In this document: positions 1 to 8,588 of the stretch, piece after piece
Layout of the letters: each line of letters begins with the position of its first letter
Numbering within the stretch: the stretch's first letter is position 1
NCBI GenBank assembly: GCA_947502145.1
Contig: CANMYO010000003.1
Location: 62,001 to 126,000 of the forward strand
DNA: 64,000 nt
Direction of reading: 5' to 3'
Source of the DNA: an uncultured Paracoccaceae bacterium
GTDB taxonomy: Bacteria > Pseudomonadota > Alphaproteobacteria > Rhodobacterales > Rhodobacteraceae
Program-made: the position numbers and the translations under genes
Notes under the pieces: generated by a model
What the model saw: only the letters and a program-made list of their open reading frames with translations
What the model was told of the DNA's origin: nothing
Database searches by the model: none

Positions 1-140
1 GGACTGATCTCTGCGAGAGCAAACCTCTATGAACCATTAAAAAGTGGTAAGCTGCTACTCAAGCGTGGTTTATAGAGAAAGCTTAACTCCCCCATCAACT
101 GGCGAAATTTAGCGTTTATCGCGCCCTTAGTTATTCTGAA

Positions 141-290
141 GCAGACCTTGGCGAAGCCGCAGAGAGAGGTCACTATCTCCGCGATGCGTGAGTTCGACGA
201 AACTAGGAGTTCGCGCTTGCAGCGAATGACCGCTAAGCGTGCTGCGAATGCAGCATGGCCGAGAGTTGGTCAATGGCCGGTATGGGGCCG
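141..290 (+). repeat. Degenerate dispersed intergenic repeat, copy A
   Basis: gcagaccttggcgaagccgcag...gcgatgcgtgagttc...gcgcttgcagcgaatg; same ordered blocks recur at 2766 and 4203. Boundaries approximate. Confidence 0.6.
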
Positions 291-496
291 ACCTTTCATT
301 GGCGCTAGCACCTCATAGGGAAAATACTGCAACTGATCGAGTGGCCGGTTCGAGCCCACTTTACCGAATGCTGCAGATCGTTCCAACGTCCGCTCTTCAG
401 GAGATGGCCAAAACGCGACAAAGTCAAAAGCGGATTCGCCAAGGGTTTATGGCGCGTAGGTTGGGGCAGGGGGTTATTGTGCAATCAATTATTAGG

Positions 497-1579
497 CTAC
501 GGCGCTCTTTCGGCCTTACCAATTGAGGTCACGTTTGTTCTGGTTGCAGACTCATTGGACCATTTGCTTGGCGCAACACCCGTTTCCCGCAGGAATTCTC
601 GATTGAAATTGGATTTCGTATTGAAGCCACTTTCCAGCATCGCTTCGATAACGCTCATTCCAGATTCGATCTTTGCGCAGGCATGACGGATGCGCCAGGA
701 GTTGATGTATCGCGAGACATTGTTTCCAGTCGCGCGATTGACCGCCATGGACAGGCGCTTTTCGGGGAGGTGTAAACGTCGGGCAAGTCGCGCGAGCGTC
801 AAATTGGGATCAAGATGCATCGGTTCTCGTTTTAGAAAATCCTCCAACTTTGCGACAATCGCAACATCTTCCTGGCTGGTTTGAGGCAGAGGGGCTGCGG
901 CCTCCTGACCTTCGTCACCTCCGGTGCCGGATGCGGACGGGCTGCCACTGAGCATCCCGACTACAAGTAATACGAGAGAAGAGGACACTGATATCATCCA
1001 TCCGGTCCACTCGCCGTTCCCCGTGGCAAAGGCCATTGCGATGAGGATGTCGATGACCGCTGACGCGATCAGGGCCCACCCGAGGATTTGCCAGATCACC
1101 ACCGGCACGTGCCCGGCCTCCAAACGAGCCAGTGGCATATCAGCGGCACTGCGCAACAGTACAAGGATCGCGGCTCCATAGCCTACAAAAACAAGTGGCA
1201 CAACGACGTCGGTCGTCTCAGGCGCAAAGACCCTGCAGAACAGTGTGAATGCTGGAGCCGCTAGATGGCCAACCATCATTCTTACAGACAAGCGGCTGAC
1301 AAGCGCATCCTGGAAGGTGACCCATGCCAAAGGCGGGATAAGCGTTGCGCTCACCGGCAAAACGAAGCGGAGCCAACCAATTCCATAACCGCCAACAAGG
1401 GCAACCATGCCGGATTGCAAAGCGCAGGCAGCAAGGAATGCCACCAGAAGAAGTCGCCCCTCAGACAGAAAGGTGCGAAAGGCAAGATAGCCAAGAACAA
1501 GCGCGACAAAGGCTGGAATCGGAAGCATGGGCATAGGACGACTATCGTCCAAAATCCGGATCTTGACGACCTGAATCAC
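497..1579 (-). CDS. AraC-family transcriptional regulator with N-terminal multi-pass membrane region
   Basis: C-terminal HTH (LTLARLARRLHLPEKRLSMAVNRATGNNVSRYINSWRIRHACAKI...SGFNTKSNFNREFLRETGVAPSKW) is AraC-like; the N-terminal half is hydrophobic segments. Confidence 0.85.
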   Translation of the reverse strand: MIQVVKIRILDDSRPMPMLPIPAFVALVLGYLAFRTFLSEGRLLLVAFLAACALQSGMVALVGGYGIGWLRFVLPVSATLIPPLAWVTFQDALVSRLSVRMMVGHLAAPAFTLFCRVFAPETTDVVVPLVFVGYGAAILVLLRSAADMPLARLEAGHVPVVIWQILGWALIASAVIDILIAMAFATGNGEWTGWMISVSSSLVLLVVGMLSGSPSASGTGGDEGQEAAAPLPQTSQEDVAIVAKLEDFLKREPMHLDPNLTLARLARRLHLPEKRLSMAVNRATGNNVSRYINSWRIRHACAKIESGMSVIEAMLESGFNTKSNFNREFLRETGVAPSKWSNESATRTNVTSIGKAERAP

Positions 1580-1645
1580 GGAAACAGGACGCGAGGCGAT
1601 GATTTTTTGTTCATCCGTTGGGCAGCGTTCAAAACGGAGGTTCCC

Positions 1646-2659
1646 ATGAAACGTCTTGCTCTTTTCTCAATTCTTGCGCTGTCCCATGCTGTTCCTGCAG
1701 CGGCGGACATGCTCCCGGGTTATGATCGGTTTGACCTGATGGCAGATCATCGGGCCAGGCCCATTGCCGCATCGATCTGGTACCCGGCGGCGAACCCAAC
1801 ATACCGTGCTCCCGTCGGGGATGGACCTATCTTTGACCCGACCTTTGCTTTTATCGGCCCTGCCGTTGCTGAGGGAGAGCATCCACTTGTTCTACTTTCG
1901 CATGGATCAGGCGGCAATTCAGATAGTCTGGGTTGGTTGACCAGTGGACTGGTCGCAGAGGGTGCGATTGTGCTGGCGGTGAACCATCCCGGGTCAACCA
2001 GCGGGGACAGTTCCCCGCGACGTTCAACCGATCTTGACGCGCGGGCAAATGACCTGTCGGCAGCACTGGATATGGTGCTCTCTGACCCCGCTTTCTCGCC
2101 CTTCATTGATGAAAGCCGCGTTGGTGTCGTTGGCTTCTCCTTGGGTGGGACAACAGCGCTTGGACTTGGTGGTGTGCGCTTCAACGGTGAGGTCCAGGAT
2201 GAGAATTGCGCGACAGGACCTGAGGCCGCCGATTGCGTCTTCTTCCGACTGGGGGATGTACGGTTTGCGGATTACCCCGGATATCACGCTGATGCGCGCG
2301 ATCCCCGCATCATCCGGGCCGTCATTGTTGACCCCGGTTTCGGTGGGTCGGCTGATCCCGAAAGCCTGCAAGACGCGCTGGCGGGCATGACGCTTATCAA
2401 CTTGGGTGATGCTGACCGTCTGGGCGCGGTCGATGTGGGGCCGGACGGCAACAATCTGGCAGAGCATCTGCCTGATGCGACATATGTCGAGATTGCTCCG
2501 GCCAATCACTTCACCTTTCTGGGCACCTGTAAACCGCACGCGGCGGACCTTATTCAAGAAGATGGGGATGATCCGATCTGCACCGACCCTGAAGATACGG
2601 ATCGGGCCGCAGTTCACGGACAACTCGTTGATGTGATCGCCGAGGGCTTAGGCCTCTAG
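1646..2659 (+). CDS. Secreted alpha/beta hydrolase (dienelactone hydrolase/PAF-AH-like)
   Basis: Signal peptide MKRLALFSILALSHAVPAAA; HGSGG oxyanion region and GFSLGG nucleophile elbow. Start placed at ATG 1646 rather than the ORF-track start 1265. Confidence 0.8.
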   Translation: MKRLALFSILALSHAVPAAADMLPGYDRFDLMADHRARPIAASIWYPAANPTYRAPVGDGPIFDPTFAFIGPAVAEGEHPLVLLSHGSGGNSDSLGWLTSGLVAEGAIVLAVNHPGSTSGDSSPRRSTDLDARANDLSAALDMVLSDPAFSPFIDESRVGVVGFSLGGTTALGLGGVRFNGEVQDENCATGPEAADCVFFRLGDVRFADYPGYHADARDPRIIRAVIVDPGFGGSADPESLQDALAGMTLINLGDADRLGAVDVGPDGNNLAEHLPDATYVEIAPANHFTFLGTCKPHAADLIQEDGDDPICTDPEDTDRAAVHGQLVDVIAEGLGL

Positions 2660-2765
2660 AGCAAATCAGCTCTCCACCCAATTGAGATTTACGCGGCATG
2701 GCCAAGACTCATCCGTTTTGGCCATGCTGGATAGAGCCGTTTACACCGCACCTCCTTACATCAAA

Positions 2766-2925
2766 GCAGACCTTGGAGCAGGTGCAGCGAACTGGTGCTT
2801 TCGTCCGCAGACTGTGAATTCCGTTCGTTCGAGTTTTTGCACTTGCAGCGAATGGCGGCTCTGACGGGCCTCGCCGCAGCGTCTTGACCCGATGGCCAAG
2901 GTCTGGAATGGGCCGGTTCCACGTA
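2766..2925 (+). repeat. Degenerate dispersed intergenic repeat, copy B
   Basis: gcagaccttggagcaggtgcagcgaa...tccgcagactgtgaattc...gcacttgcagcgaatggcggctctgacgggcc; shares ctgcagcgaatggcggctctgacgggcc-type block with copy C. Confidence 0.65.
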
Positions 2926-3054
2926 GCCGGTCAGACGCGCGACCGCGCAGATGCCGCGCTGCATCCGATGACCGCGAAGATCCCTTGTGACCGATGCTGT
3001 GAGCGGCACGAACGGCGGCTTTGCAACTTGATCCATCCCGAATAGTGTAGTCGC

Positions 3055-3540
3055 ATGAACGATTTTCGAAATGCCAAACCTGCAGACGCAAATCGCTGCT
3101 TTGAAATAGAAACCGATGCCTACGAAGGCGACGAGGCAGCTAGCCTTGCGAAAATCGCAAAGCGCATCGGGACCTATCCAGAAGGTTTTCTGATCCTTGA
3201 AATCGATGGTCAAGTTGTAGGGTTCATCAATTGCGGATGTGCCTACAATGTCGAGATGTCAGACGAAAAGTTCAGGGAACTCATCGGTCACGATCCAGAC
3301 GCACCGAATGTGGTCATCATGTCAGTTGTTGTCGATCCCAAGCATCAAGGGAAAGGCTACTCAAAAGCACTGTTGGTCGAATTCGAGAGGCGCATGAGGG
3401 CACTGGGAAAATCCACCATCCATCTCATGTGCAAGGCGTACCATGTGCCGCTCTATGAGAAGTTTGGATATGACTATCAGCAACCCTCAGCCTCCGATCA
3501 CGGTGGGGTGGTCTGGCATGAAATGTCTATGACGCTGTGA
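3055..3540 (+). CDS. GNAT-family N-acetyltransferase
   Basis: VVIMSVVVDPKHQGKGYSKALLVEFERRMR is a GNAT acetyl-CoA binding motif (Q-x-x-G-x-G/A). Confidence 0.85.
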   Translation: MNDFRNAKPADANRCFEIETDAYEGDEAASLAKIAKRIGTYPEGFLILEIDGQVVGFINCGCAYNVEMSDEKFRELIGHDPDAPNVVIMSVVVDPKHQGKGYSKALLVEFERRMRALGKSTIHLMCKAYHVPLYEKFGYDYQQPSASDHGGVVWHEMSMTL

Positions 3541-3589
3541 ACTGCAAGTGGCATGAAGTTGCCAAGAATGGAAAATTGAAGGAAACCCA

Positions 3590-4192
3590 GTGAAGCAAAT
3601 CAGGCCAAACCTATCCGCCGCACTAGTCGCTCCGCTGCGTCCTTTCAAACCCCAAGATGCTGACACGGTGGCTCGGCTTAACGACATGGCATCCGGTGGC
3701 ATACTCCTAACAATCTGGAAGCGAATGGCAGGCAAAGAAGGTGATCCTTGGGAACACGGCCGACTTCAACAGTTCGAGCAGATAAAATCTGGTTGGAACA
3801 TCGTCGTGCTCGATCAAGGCTCCGGTGTTGAGGCGGTCATGATGGGACAACCCCACGGAACCGAACCAGCTACGTTAGAAGATATCGATGCCGAGTGGGT
3901 CCCAATTATTGAATTGGAGAATCTTGTCCCAGAAGCATGGTATCTGAACGTGATCGCAACACTGCCCGCATTTCGCGGCTTGGGACATGGTTCCCGTTTA
4001 ATGGCGCAAGCGCAAAGAATGGCCTGCGCTGGCGGACATTCCCGCATCGCTCTCGTGGTCTCCGATGCAAGCACTCCGGCGATCCGTCTTTACGAACGCA
4101 GTGGATTCAATGAATTAGCCCGGCGTCCTATGTTTAAGGGTGAATGGGAAGGGCCAGGCCAAGATTGGGTGCTAATGGTCAAATCGCTCTAA
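3590..4192 (+). CDS. GNAT-family N-acetyltransferase
   Basis: YLNVIATLPAFRGLGHGSRLMAQAQRMA...IRLYERSGFNELARRPM. Confidence 0.85.
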   Translation: MKQIRPNLSAALVAPLRPFKPQDADTVARLNDMASGGILLTIWKRMAGKEGDPWEHGRLQQFEQIKSGWNIVVLDQGSGVEAVMMGQPHGTEPATLEDIDAEWVPIIELENLVPEAWYLNVIATLPAFRGLGHGSRLMAQAQRMACAGGHSRIALVVSDASTPAIRLYERSGFNELARRPMFKGEWEGPGQDWVLMVKSL

Positions 4193-4202
4193 AAAACTCA
4201 AT

Positions 4203-4345
4203 GCAAACATTGGCGCAGCCGCAACGAATGCTCACTTTGTCCCGCGATCTGTGAGTTCTATCTGGTCCAGATTTTGCGCCTGCAGCGAATGGCGGCTCTG
4301 ACGGGCCGCGCGGCAGCATCATCTGGCCGTGCTCAAGGTCGGCAC
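4203..4345 (+). repeat. Degenerate dispersed intergenic repeat, copy C
   Basis: gcaaacattggcgcagccgcaacgaatg...cccgcgatctgtgagttc...gcgcctgcagcgaatggcggctctgacgggcc; same order and orientation as copies A and B. Confidence 0.65.
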
Positions 4346-5008
4346 TGGGCTGCCCATGTAGGCGACCCAACTGCATTTGATTTCAATGGCTTCAGCAATC
4401 GCCAAGGCATCCTCGAGTTCAACGCCCAAATATCTAACCGTACTGTCCATCTTCGTGTGGCCGAGCAAGAGTTGCTCGGCGCGAAGGTTGCCCGTCTTCT
4501 TATAGATTTGCGTAACCTTGGTCCTTCTCATCGAGTGTGTGCCATATGCCGTTGCCTCGAGACCGATCGACGTGACCCAGTCACGGACAATCCGTGCGTA
4601 TTGGCGCGTTGAGATGTGCAGGCGATCATGGAAGCGACCAGGCCAAAGGTACTCAGAGCCAACTATGAGCTCGTCTTCCATCTACTTCTCGACGGAGGCT
4701 CGAGTGCCTTCAGATATCTCAAAGCGCACAGGTTTCTGCGTTTTACTTTGCAGTACCGATGCCCGTTCTTTGATCTGCCCGGACGCCATAACGTCGACGA
4801 CCTTCATCTTTACCAGATCGCAACCGCGCAGTTTGCTATCGATTGCCATGTTGAAGAGAGCGAGGTATCGATGGTTTTCGGCCAGTTCAAGGCGAACTCG
4901 GATCGCCCAAACGTGCGTTGGTTTCAATGGTCGCTTTTGGCCTATGATGCGGCCTTTGTTCCAAGCCGGGCGAAGTGCGCGAATGGCTGGTAGGTTTGGT
5001 GTTTCCAT
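4319..5008 (-). pseudogene. Tyrosine recombinase / phage integrase split by in-frame TAG at 4682-4684
   Basis: ORFs 4682..5008 and 4319..4681 are in the same frame, separated only by TAG; the second half has HSMRRTK...LLLGHTKMDSTVRYLG (HxxR...H...Y), the first half LRGCDLVKMKVVDV (Arg I region). Confidence 0.8.
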
Positions 5009-5134
5009 GACTGATCCTCCGATCCGCCATGCCCTCCCACAACGACACCCGACGGTGACCGGGGCAGCATATCACAAGATGCTGCGGTGCGTCTGAGGTC
5101 TGCAAAGAGCCCAAACTAACGCCGGAGGTATTGC

Positions 5135-5467
5135 CTATTGCGGTGTGCGCCAGAGCTTGTCTGAGTTCTTACGGATGTATTCAGAAATCGCCTTCGAAAG
5201 CTTCGAAGCGTTCTCATCAACAAAAGTCTCGAGGGGTTCTGCCACATCAAGAAAATGCTCAAGGCCATCCCCAACGAGCTCTTTGGATGCAGTTTGAATT
5301 TCTGAAGCGCTTGATTGGCTGTCTAGTGTCAACAACTCCAGACCATGCCTCACCAATCGAGCAAAGTCCGGCAAATCCAACTCGGTAAACGCTTCAATTC
5401 CTGAGGAAGCGTGCTCGAATTGAAGCTCAAAGTAGCTGAACAAGCCACTCGAAAAAGTGCATAACAA
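5135..5467 (-). pseudogene. Hypothetical protein, probably 5'-truncated at the IS boundary
   Basis: Open frame abuts the IS end at about 5468; the translation has no internal Met and only a TTG candidate start at the junction. Confidence 0.45.
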
Positions 5468-5506
5468 CTGGACCTGTCACGCTTTTGTGCCGCTCCAAGT
5501 GCTCGT

Positions 5507-6364
5507 TTAAGCCACTTTCCTTTCGAATGCGACAGGGCTTTTCCAACCTGATGCTGAGTGCCGTCGCCGCGGATTGTAGAAGCCATTGATGTACTGGAAG
5601 ATTGCCAGTTCCGCGTCCCGTCGCGTGTGCCACGGCCTGCGCCAGATCAGCTCTGCCTTGATGGTCTTGAAGAAGGTCTCGACTGCCGAGTTGTCGTAAC
5701 AGTTTCCCTTGCCGCTCATCGATACCTGGAAGCCGTGCTGACGCAGGAGCTTCTGGTAGTCGTGTGAGCAGTATTGGCTGCCACGGTCGGTGTGGTGAAT
5801 GCATCCCTTTGGCGGTTGCCGCAGCGCCACAGCCATTTTCAAAGCCCTGATCGCCAGATCGCGCTTCATTCGGTTCGATACGGCCCAACCGATCACGCGA
5901 CGTGAACGCAAATCGAGAATGACCGCCAGATAGAGCCAGCCTTCGCGCGTCCAGACATGACTGATGTCGCCTGCCCACTTCTGGTTCGGCTGATCCGCAC
6001 GGAAGTCCCGGTTCAGCATGTTGGGCGCAATGTTGAAGGCGTGGTTGCTGTCGGTCGTCACCTTGTATGTCTTGGATCGTTCGACGCGTATGACCTTCTC
6101 GCGCATTAGCCGACCGACACGACGTTGCCCGACTTTCAGGCCGATCTCCTTCAGCTCTTCGGTCATCCGTGGACGGCCATAGCTGCCCAGGCTGAGACGG
6201 GACTGTTCCTTGATATGCGCCAAGACCACCATGTCGGTTCGCTGTCTTTGGCTGGCTGGGCGGCTGCGATAGGCGCGCAGGCCACGTGAACTGACATCCA
6301 AAACCTGGCAAAGCCGGTTGGTCGGGAAATCGTGGCCATGCTCTTCGATGAACCGGAACCTCAT
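5507..6364 (-). CDS. IS3-family transposase OrfB (DDE integrase core)
   Basis: NQKWAGDISHVWTREGWLYLAVILDLRSRRVIGW...HHTDRGSQYCS...GNCYDNSAVETFFKTIKAELI...YNPRRRHSA. Confidence 0.95.
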   Translation of the reverse strand: MRFRFIEEHGHDFPTNRLCQVLDVSSRGLRAYRSRPASQRQRTDMVVLAHIKEQSRLSLGSYGRPRMTEELKEIGLKVGQRRVGRLMREKVIRVERSKTYKVTTDSNHAFNIAPNMLNRDFRADQPNQKWAGDISHVWTREGWLYLAVILDLRSRRVIGWAVSNRMKRDLAIRALKMAVALRQPPKGCIHHTDRGSQYCSHDYQKLLRQHGFQVSMSGKGNCYDNSAVETFFKTIKAELIWRRPWHTRRDAELAIFQYINGFYNPRRRHSASGWKSPVAFERKVA

Positions 6365-6657
6365 GGCTTTTGGCTCGCGAAGAAGGCTGTGGCCTTTTTT
6401 AGGATGTCCCTCTCCTCCTTCAGGATGCGGTTTTCCCGACGAAGCCTTTCATTCTCGCGGGCAAGATCAAGGTCCTTGTCGGGCACAACATCAGTGTCGC
6501 GATGCGCAGTCACCCACTTGTTTAGCGTCGAAAGGCCGACGCCCAAATCTGACGCCACCTGTTTACGTGTAAGCCCGGTCGTCAGCGCGATACGCACCGC
6601 GTCAGCCCGGAATTCGTCCGTCCGGTTCATTCCCATAGTTCGTCTCCTTTGCTGCAA
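6361..6657 (-). CDS. IS3-family transposase OrfA (HTH)
   Basis: RTDEFRADAVRIALTTGLTRKQVASDLGVGLSTLNKWV plus leucine-zipper-like C-terminus; overlaps orfB by 4 nt. Confidence 0.93.
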   Translation of the reverse strand: MQQRRRTMGMNRTDEFRADAVRIALTTGLTRKQVASDLGVGLSTLNKWVTAHRDTDVVPDKDLDLARENERLRRENRILKEERDILKKATAFFASQKP

Positions 6658-6700
6658 TAAATGCTAACAAAGGAGCGGCATCAAACTGTGACAGGTCCAG

Positions 6701-8281
6701 GAGTTCAACTCACTGGATGCTCAGCGCGAGGCTTGCGCGTCCTATGTGGCCAGCCAAAAGCATGAAGGCTGGGTGCTCATATCAACGGCTTATGACGATG
6801 GCGGTTTATCTGGCGGATCGCTGGAGCGCCCGGCACTGCAACGGCTGATGCAGGACATGCGCGACGGATTGGTGGATCAGATCATCGTCTACAAGATCGA
6901 CCGTCTCACCCGGTCGCTGACGGACTTTTCCAAGATTGTCGATGTGTTGGATGCGGCGGGGGCCTCGTTTGTCTCGGTGACCCAGTCGTTTAACACGGCG
7001 ACAAGCATGGGACGCTTGACGCTGAACATGCTGTTGAGCTTTGCACAATTTGAACGAAAGGTTACCGCAGAGCGGATCCGCGACAAGATAGCAGCCTCCA
7101 AGCGCAAGGGGCTATGGATGGGAGGGCTGGTGCCCATTGGCTATGACGTGGATGGGCGCACACTGCAGATCAATGACGAAGAGGCGCGGATGGTCAAAAC
7201 GCTTTACGATCTGTACGAGGCACACGGAAGTGTTCGGGCTGTCAAAGAGCATGCCAATCGCCAAAGGCTCAGAACAAAGCGCCGCGAAGCTACCGATGGA
7301 TCGGTGAGTGGTGACGTCTCATTCTCCCGCGGACATATCCACCAGATCCTGACCAACCCGCTTTATGCCGGGCGCATCCGGCATCGGAAGACAATCCATG
7401 AGGGCCAACATCCCGCACTGATTGATCCGGCGCGCTGGGAGCAGGTGCAAGTGATGCTACAGGACGGAGCGACCAAGGCCAGACGTGCCAGATCCAAAAC
7501 GCAATCATCGCCGTTGTGTGGCAAACTCTTTGACGAGACGGGTGATCGTCTCACGCCATCACACAGCAAAACCAAGGCAGGGAAGCGGCTCCGGTATTAT
7601 GTCTCGCATCGCTTGATCGCAAAACGCGGTGAAGCGCATCAAGGCGGCTGGCGTTTGCCGGCGCCGGAACTGGAGACGCAGGTTGCAGCGCTGAACCGGA
7701 CGTCACTGACAAGCAAGGCCGCAGCGGCACGGCTCATGCTTGATGCGGCCACAGACAAGATCGGTCGTATACAGAGGGCGCTATGTGACTGGGTAGACGC
7801 AGCAGACCAGAAGCAGCTTCTCAACCCGGTAAAGAAGTTAACGATCACACCGGGCCAGCTAAGCATTGAGATGGATGCAGAACAGATGGCCGTGTTGCTG
7901 GACGTTCATGTCGACGCCTTAGACGAGGATGCCCTCAAACTCACCAACACGTTCCAAATGAGAAAGCGTGGTGTTGAGACAAAGCTCATTATGGCGGAAA
8001 GGCCTACTGGCCAAGATCCTAAGTTGATCAAGAACATCGCCAAGGCGCATCACTGGTTTGCGCAGATCAGAAAAGGCAAAAGCTTTGATGAGATCGCCGC
8101 AACCGAGGACACATCAAAGCGCCGGATCCAGCAAATGATCGATCTCGCGTTCCTCGCGCCTGATCTGGTGCGTGACGTGATGGATGGCAAACAGCCCGTT
8201 GGATTTACGTCCGATTGGTGTCTTCGTCATACGCTGCCGTCCGATTGGACCGCGCAGCGCGCATTGCTCCTAAGCCACTAA
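6701..8281 (+). pseudogene. Large serine recombinase (resolvase/recombinase domains), N-terminus lost at the IS boundary
   Basis: In-frame from 6701: EFNSLDAQREACASYVASQKHEGWVL...IVYKIDRLTRSLTDFSKIVDVLD...MGRLTLNMLLSFAQFERKVTAERIRDKI; the expected upstream Y-x-R-x-S catalytic segment is missing. ORF-track start is GTG 6746. Confidence 0.85.
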
Positions 8282-8450
8282 TCATGCCGCCAAACGCGTA
8301 TCGCCGAAATGCCAAGTGCAGACCTTGGGCCGTTTGGGCGCGTATTGCCGCAACATCTGCGGTCTGAGCAATCTGCCGCCACGCACAAGCCCTTGAAACC
8401 ACGGCACTAAACCGACGCCAATACGTTCCATCTCAAAATGGTTGGATCGC

Positions 8451-8525
8451 TGGCTGGGGTGGTAGGATTCGAACCTACGATACACGGTACCAAAAACCGA
8501 TGCCTTACCGCTTGGCTACACCCCA
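8451..8525 (-). tRNA. tRNA-Gln (anticodon TTG)
   Basis: Reverse complement TGGGGTG-TA-GCCAAGCGGTAAGGC-...CGGTTTTTGGTACCG...GTAGGTTCGAATCCTAC-CACCCCA-G-CCA; 7-bp acceptor stem, T-arm and encoded CCA. Confidence 0.93.
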
Positions 8526-8588
8526 TCAGCGAGGGGCTAGATACGCCAGAGGTATGGCCTGTTCAAGCCCTTAGCTGCACAAAATGAA

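Larger units (their letters stand above)
5469..6699 (-). mobile_element. IS3-family insertion sequence
   Basis: Perfect 12-bp terminal inverted repeats tggacctgtcac (5469-5480) and gtgacaggtcca (6688-6699) enclosing orfA/orfB; no obvious target-site duplication. Confidence 0.85.

Noticed and set aside
239-526. 95-aa + strand ORF near the window start
   Set aside because: Begins inside repeat copy A and has non-protein-like composition.
5427-6311. 294-aa - strand ORF inside the IS
   Set aside because: Alternate frame of orfB; the real transposase frame is 5507..6364.
8282-8450. Possible fourth repeat copy (tgcagaccttgggccgtttgg) after the serine recombinase
   Set aside because: Only one short block matches; the later tgtgagttc and tgcagcgaatg blocks are absent, so chance similarity is likely.
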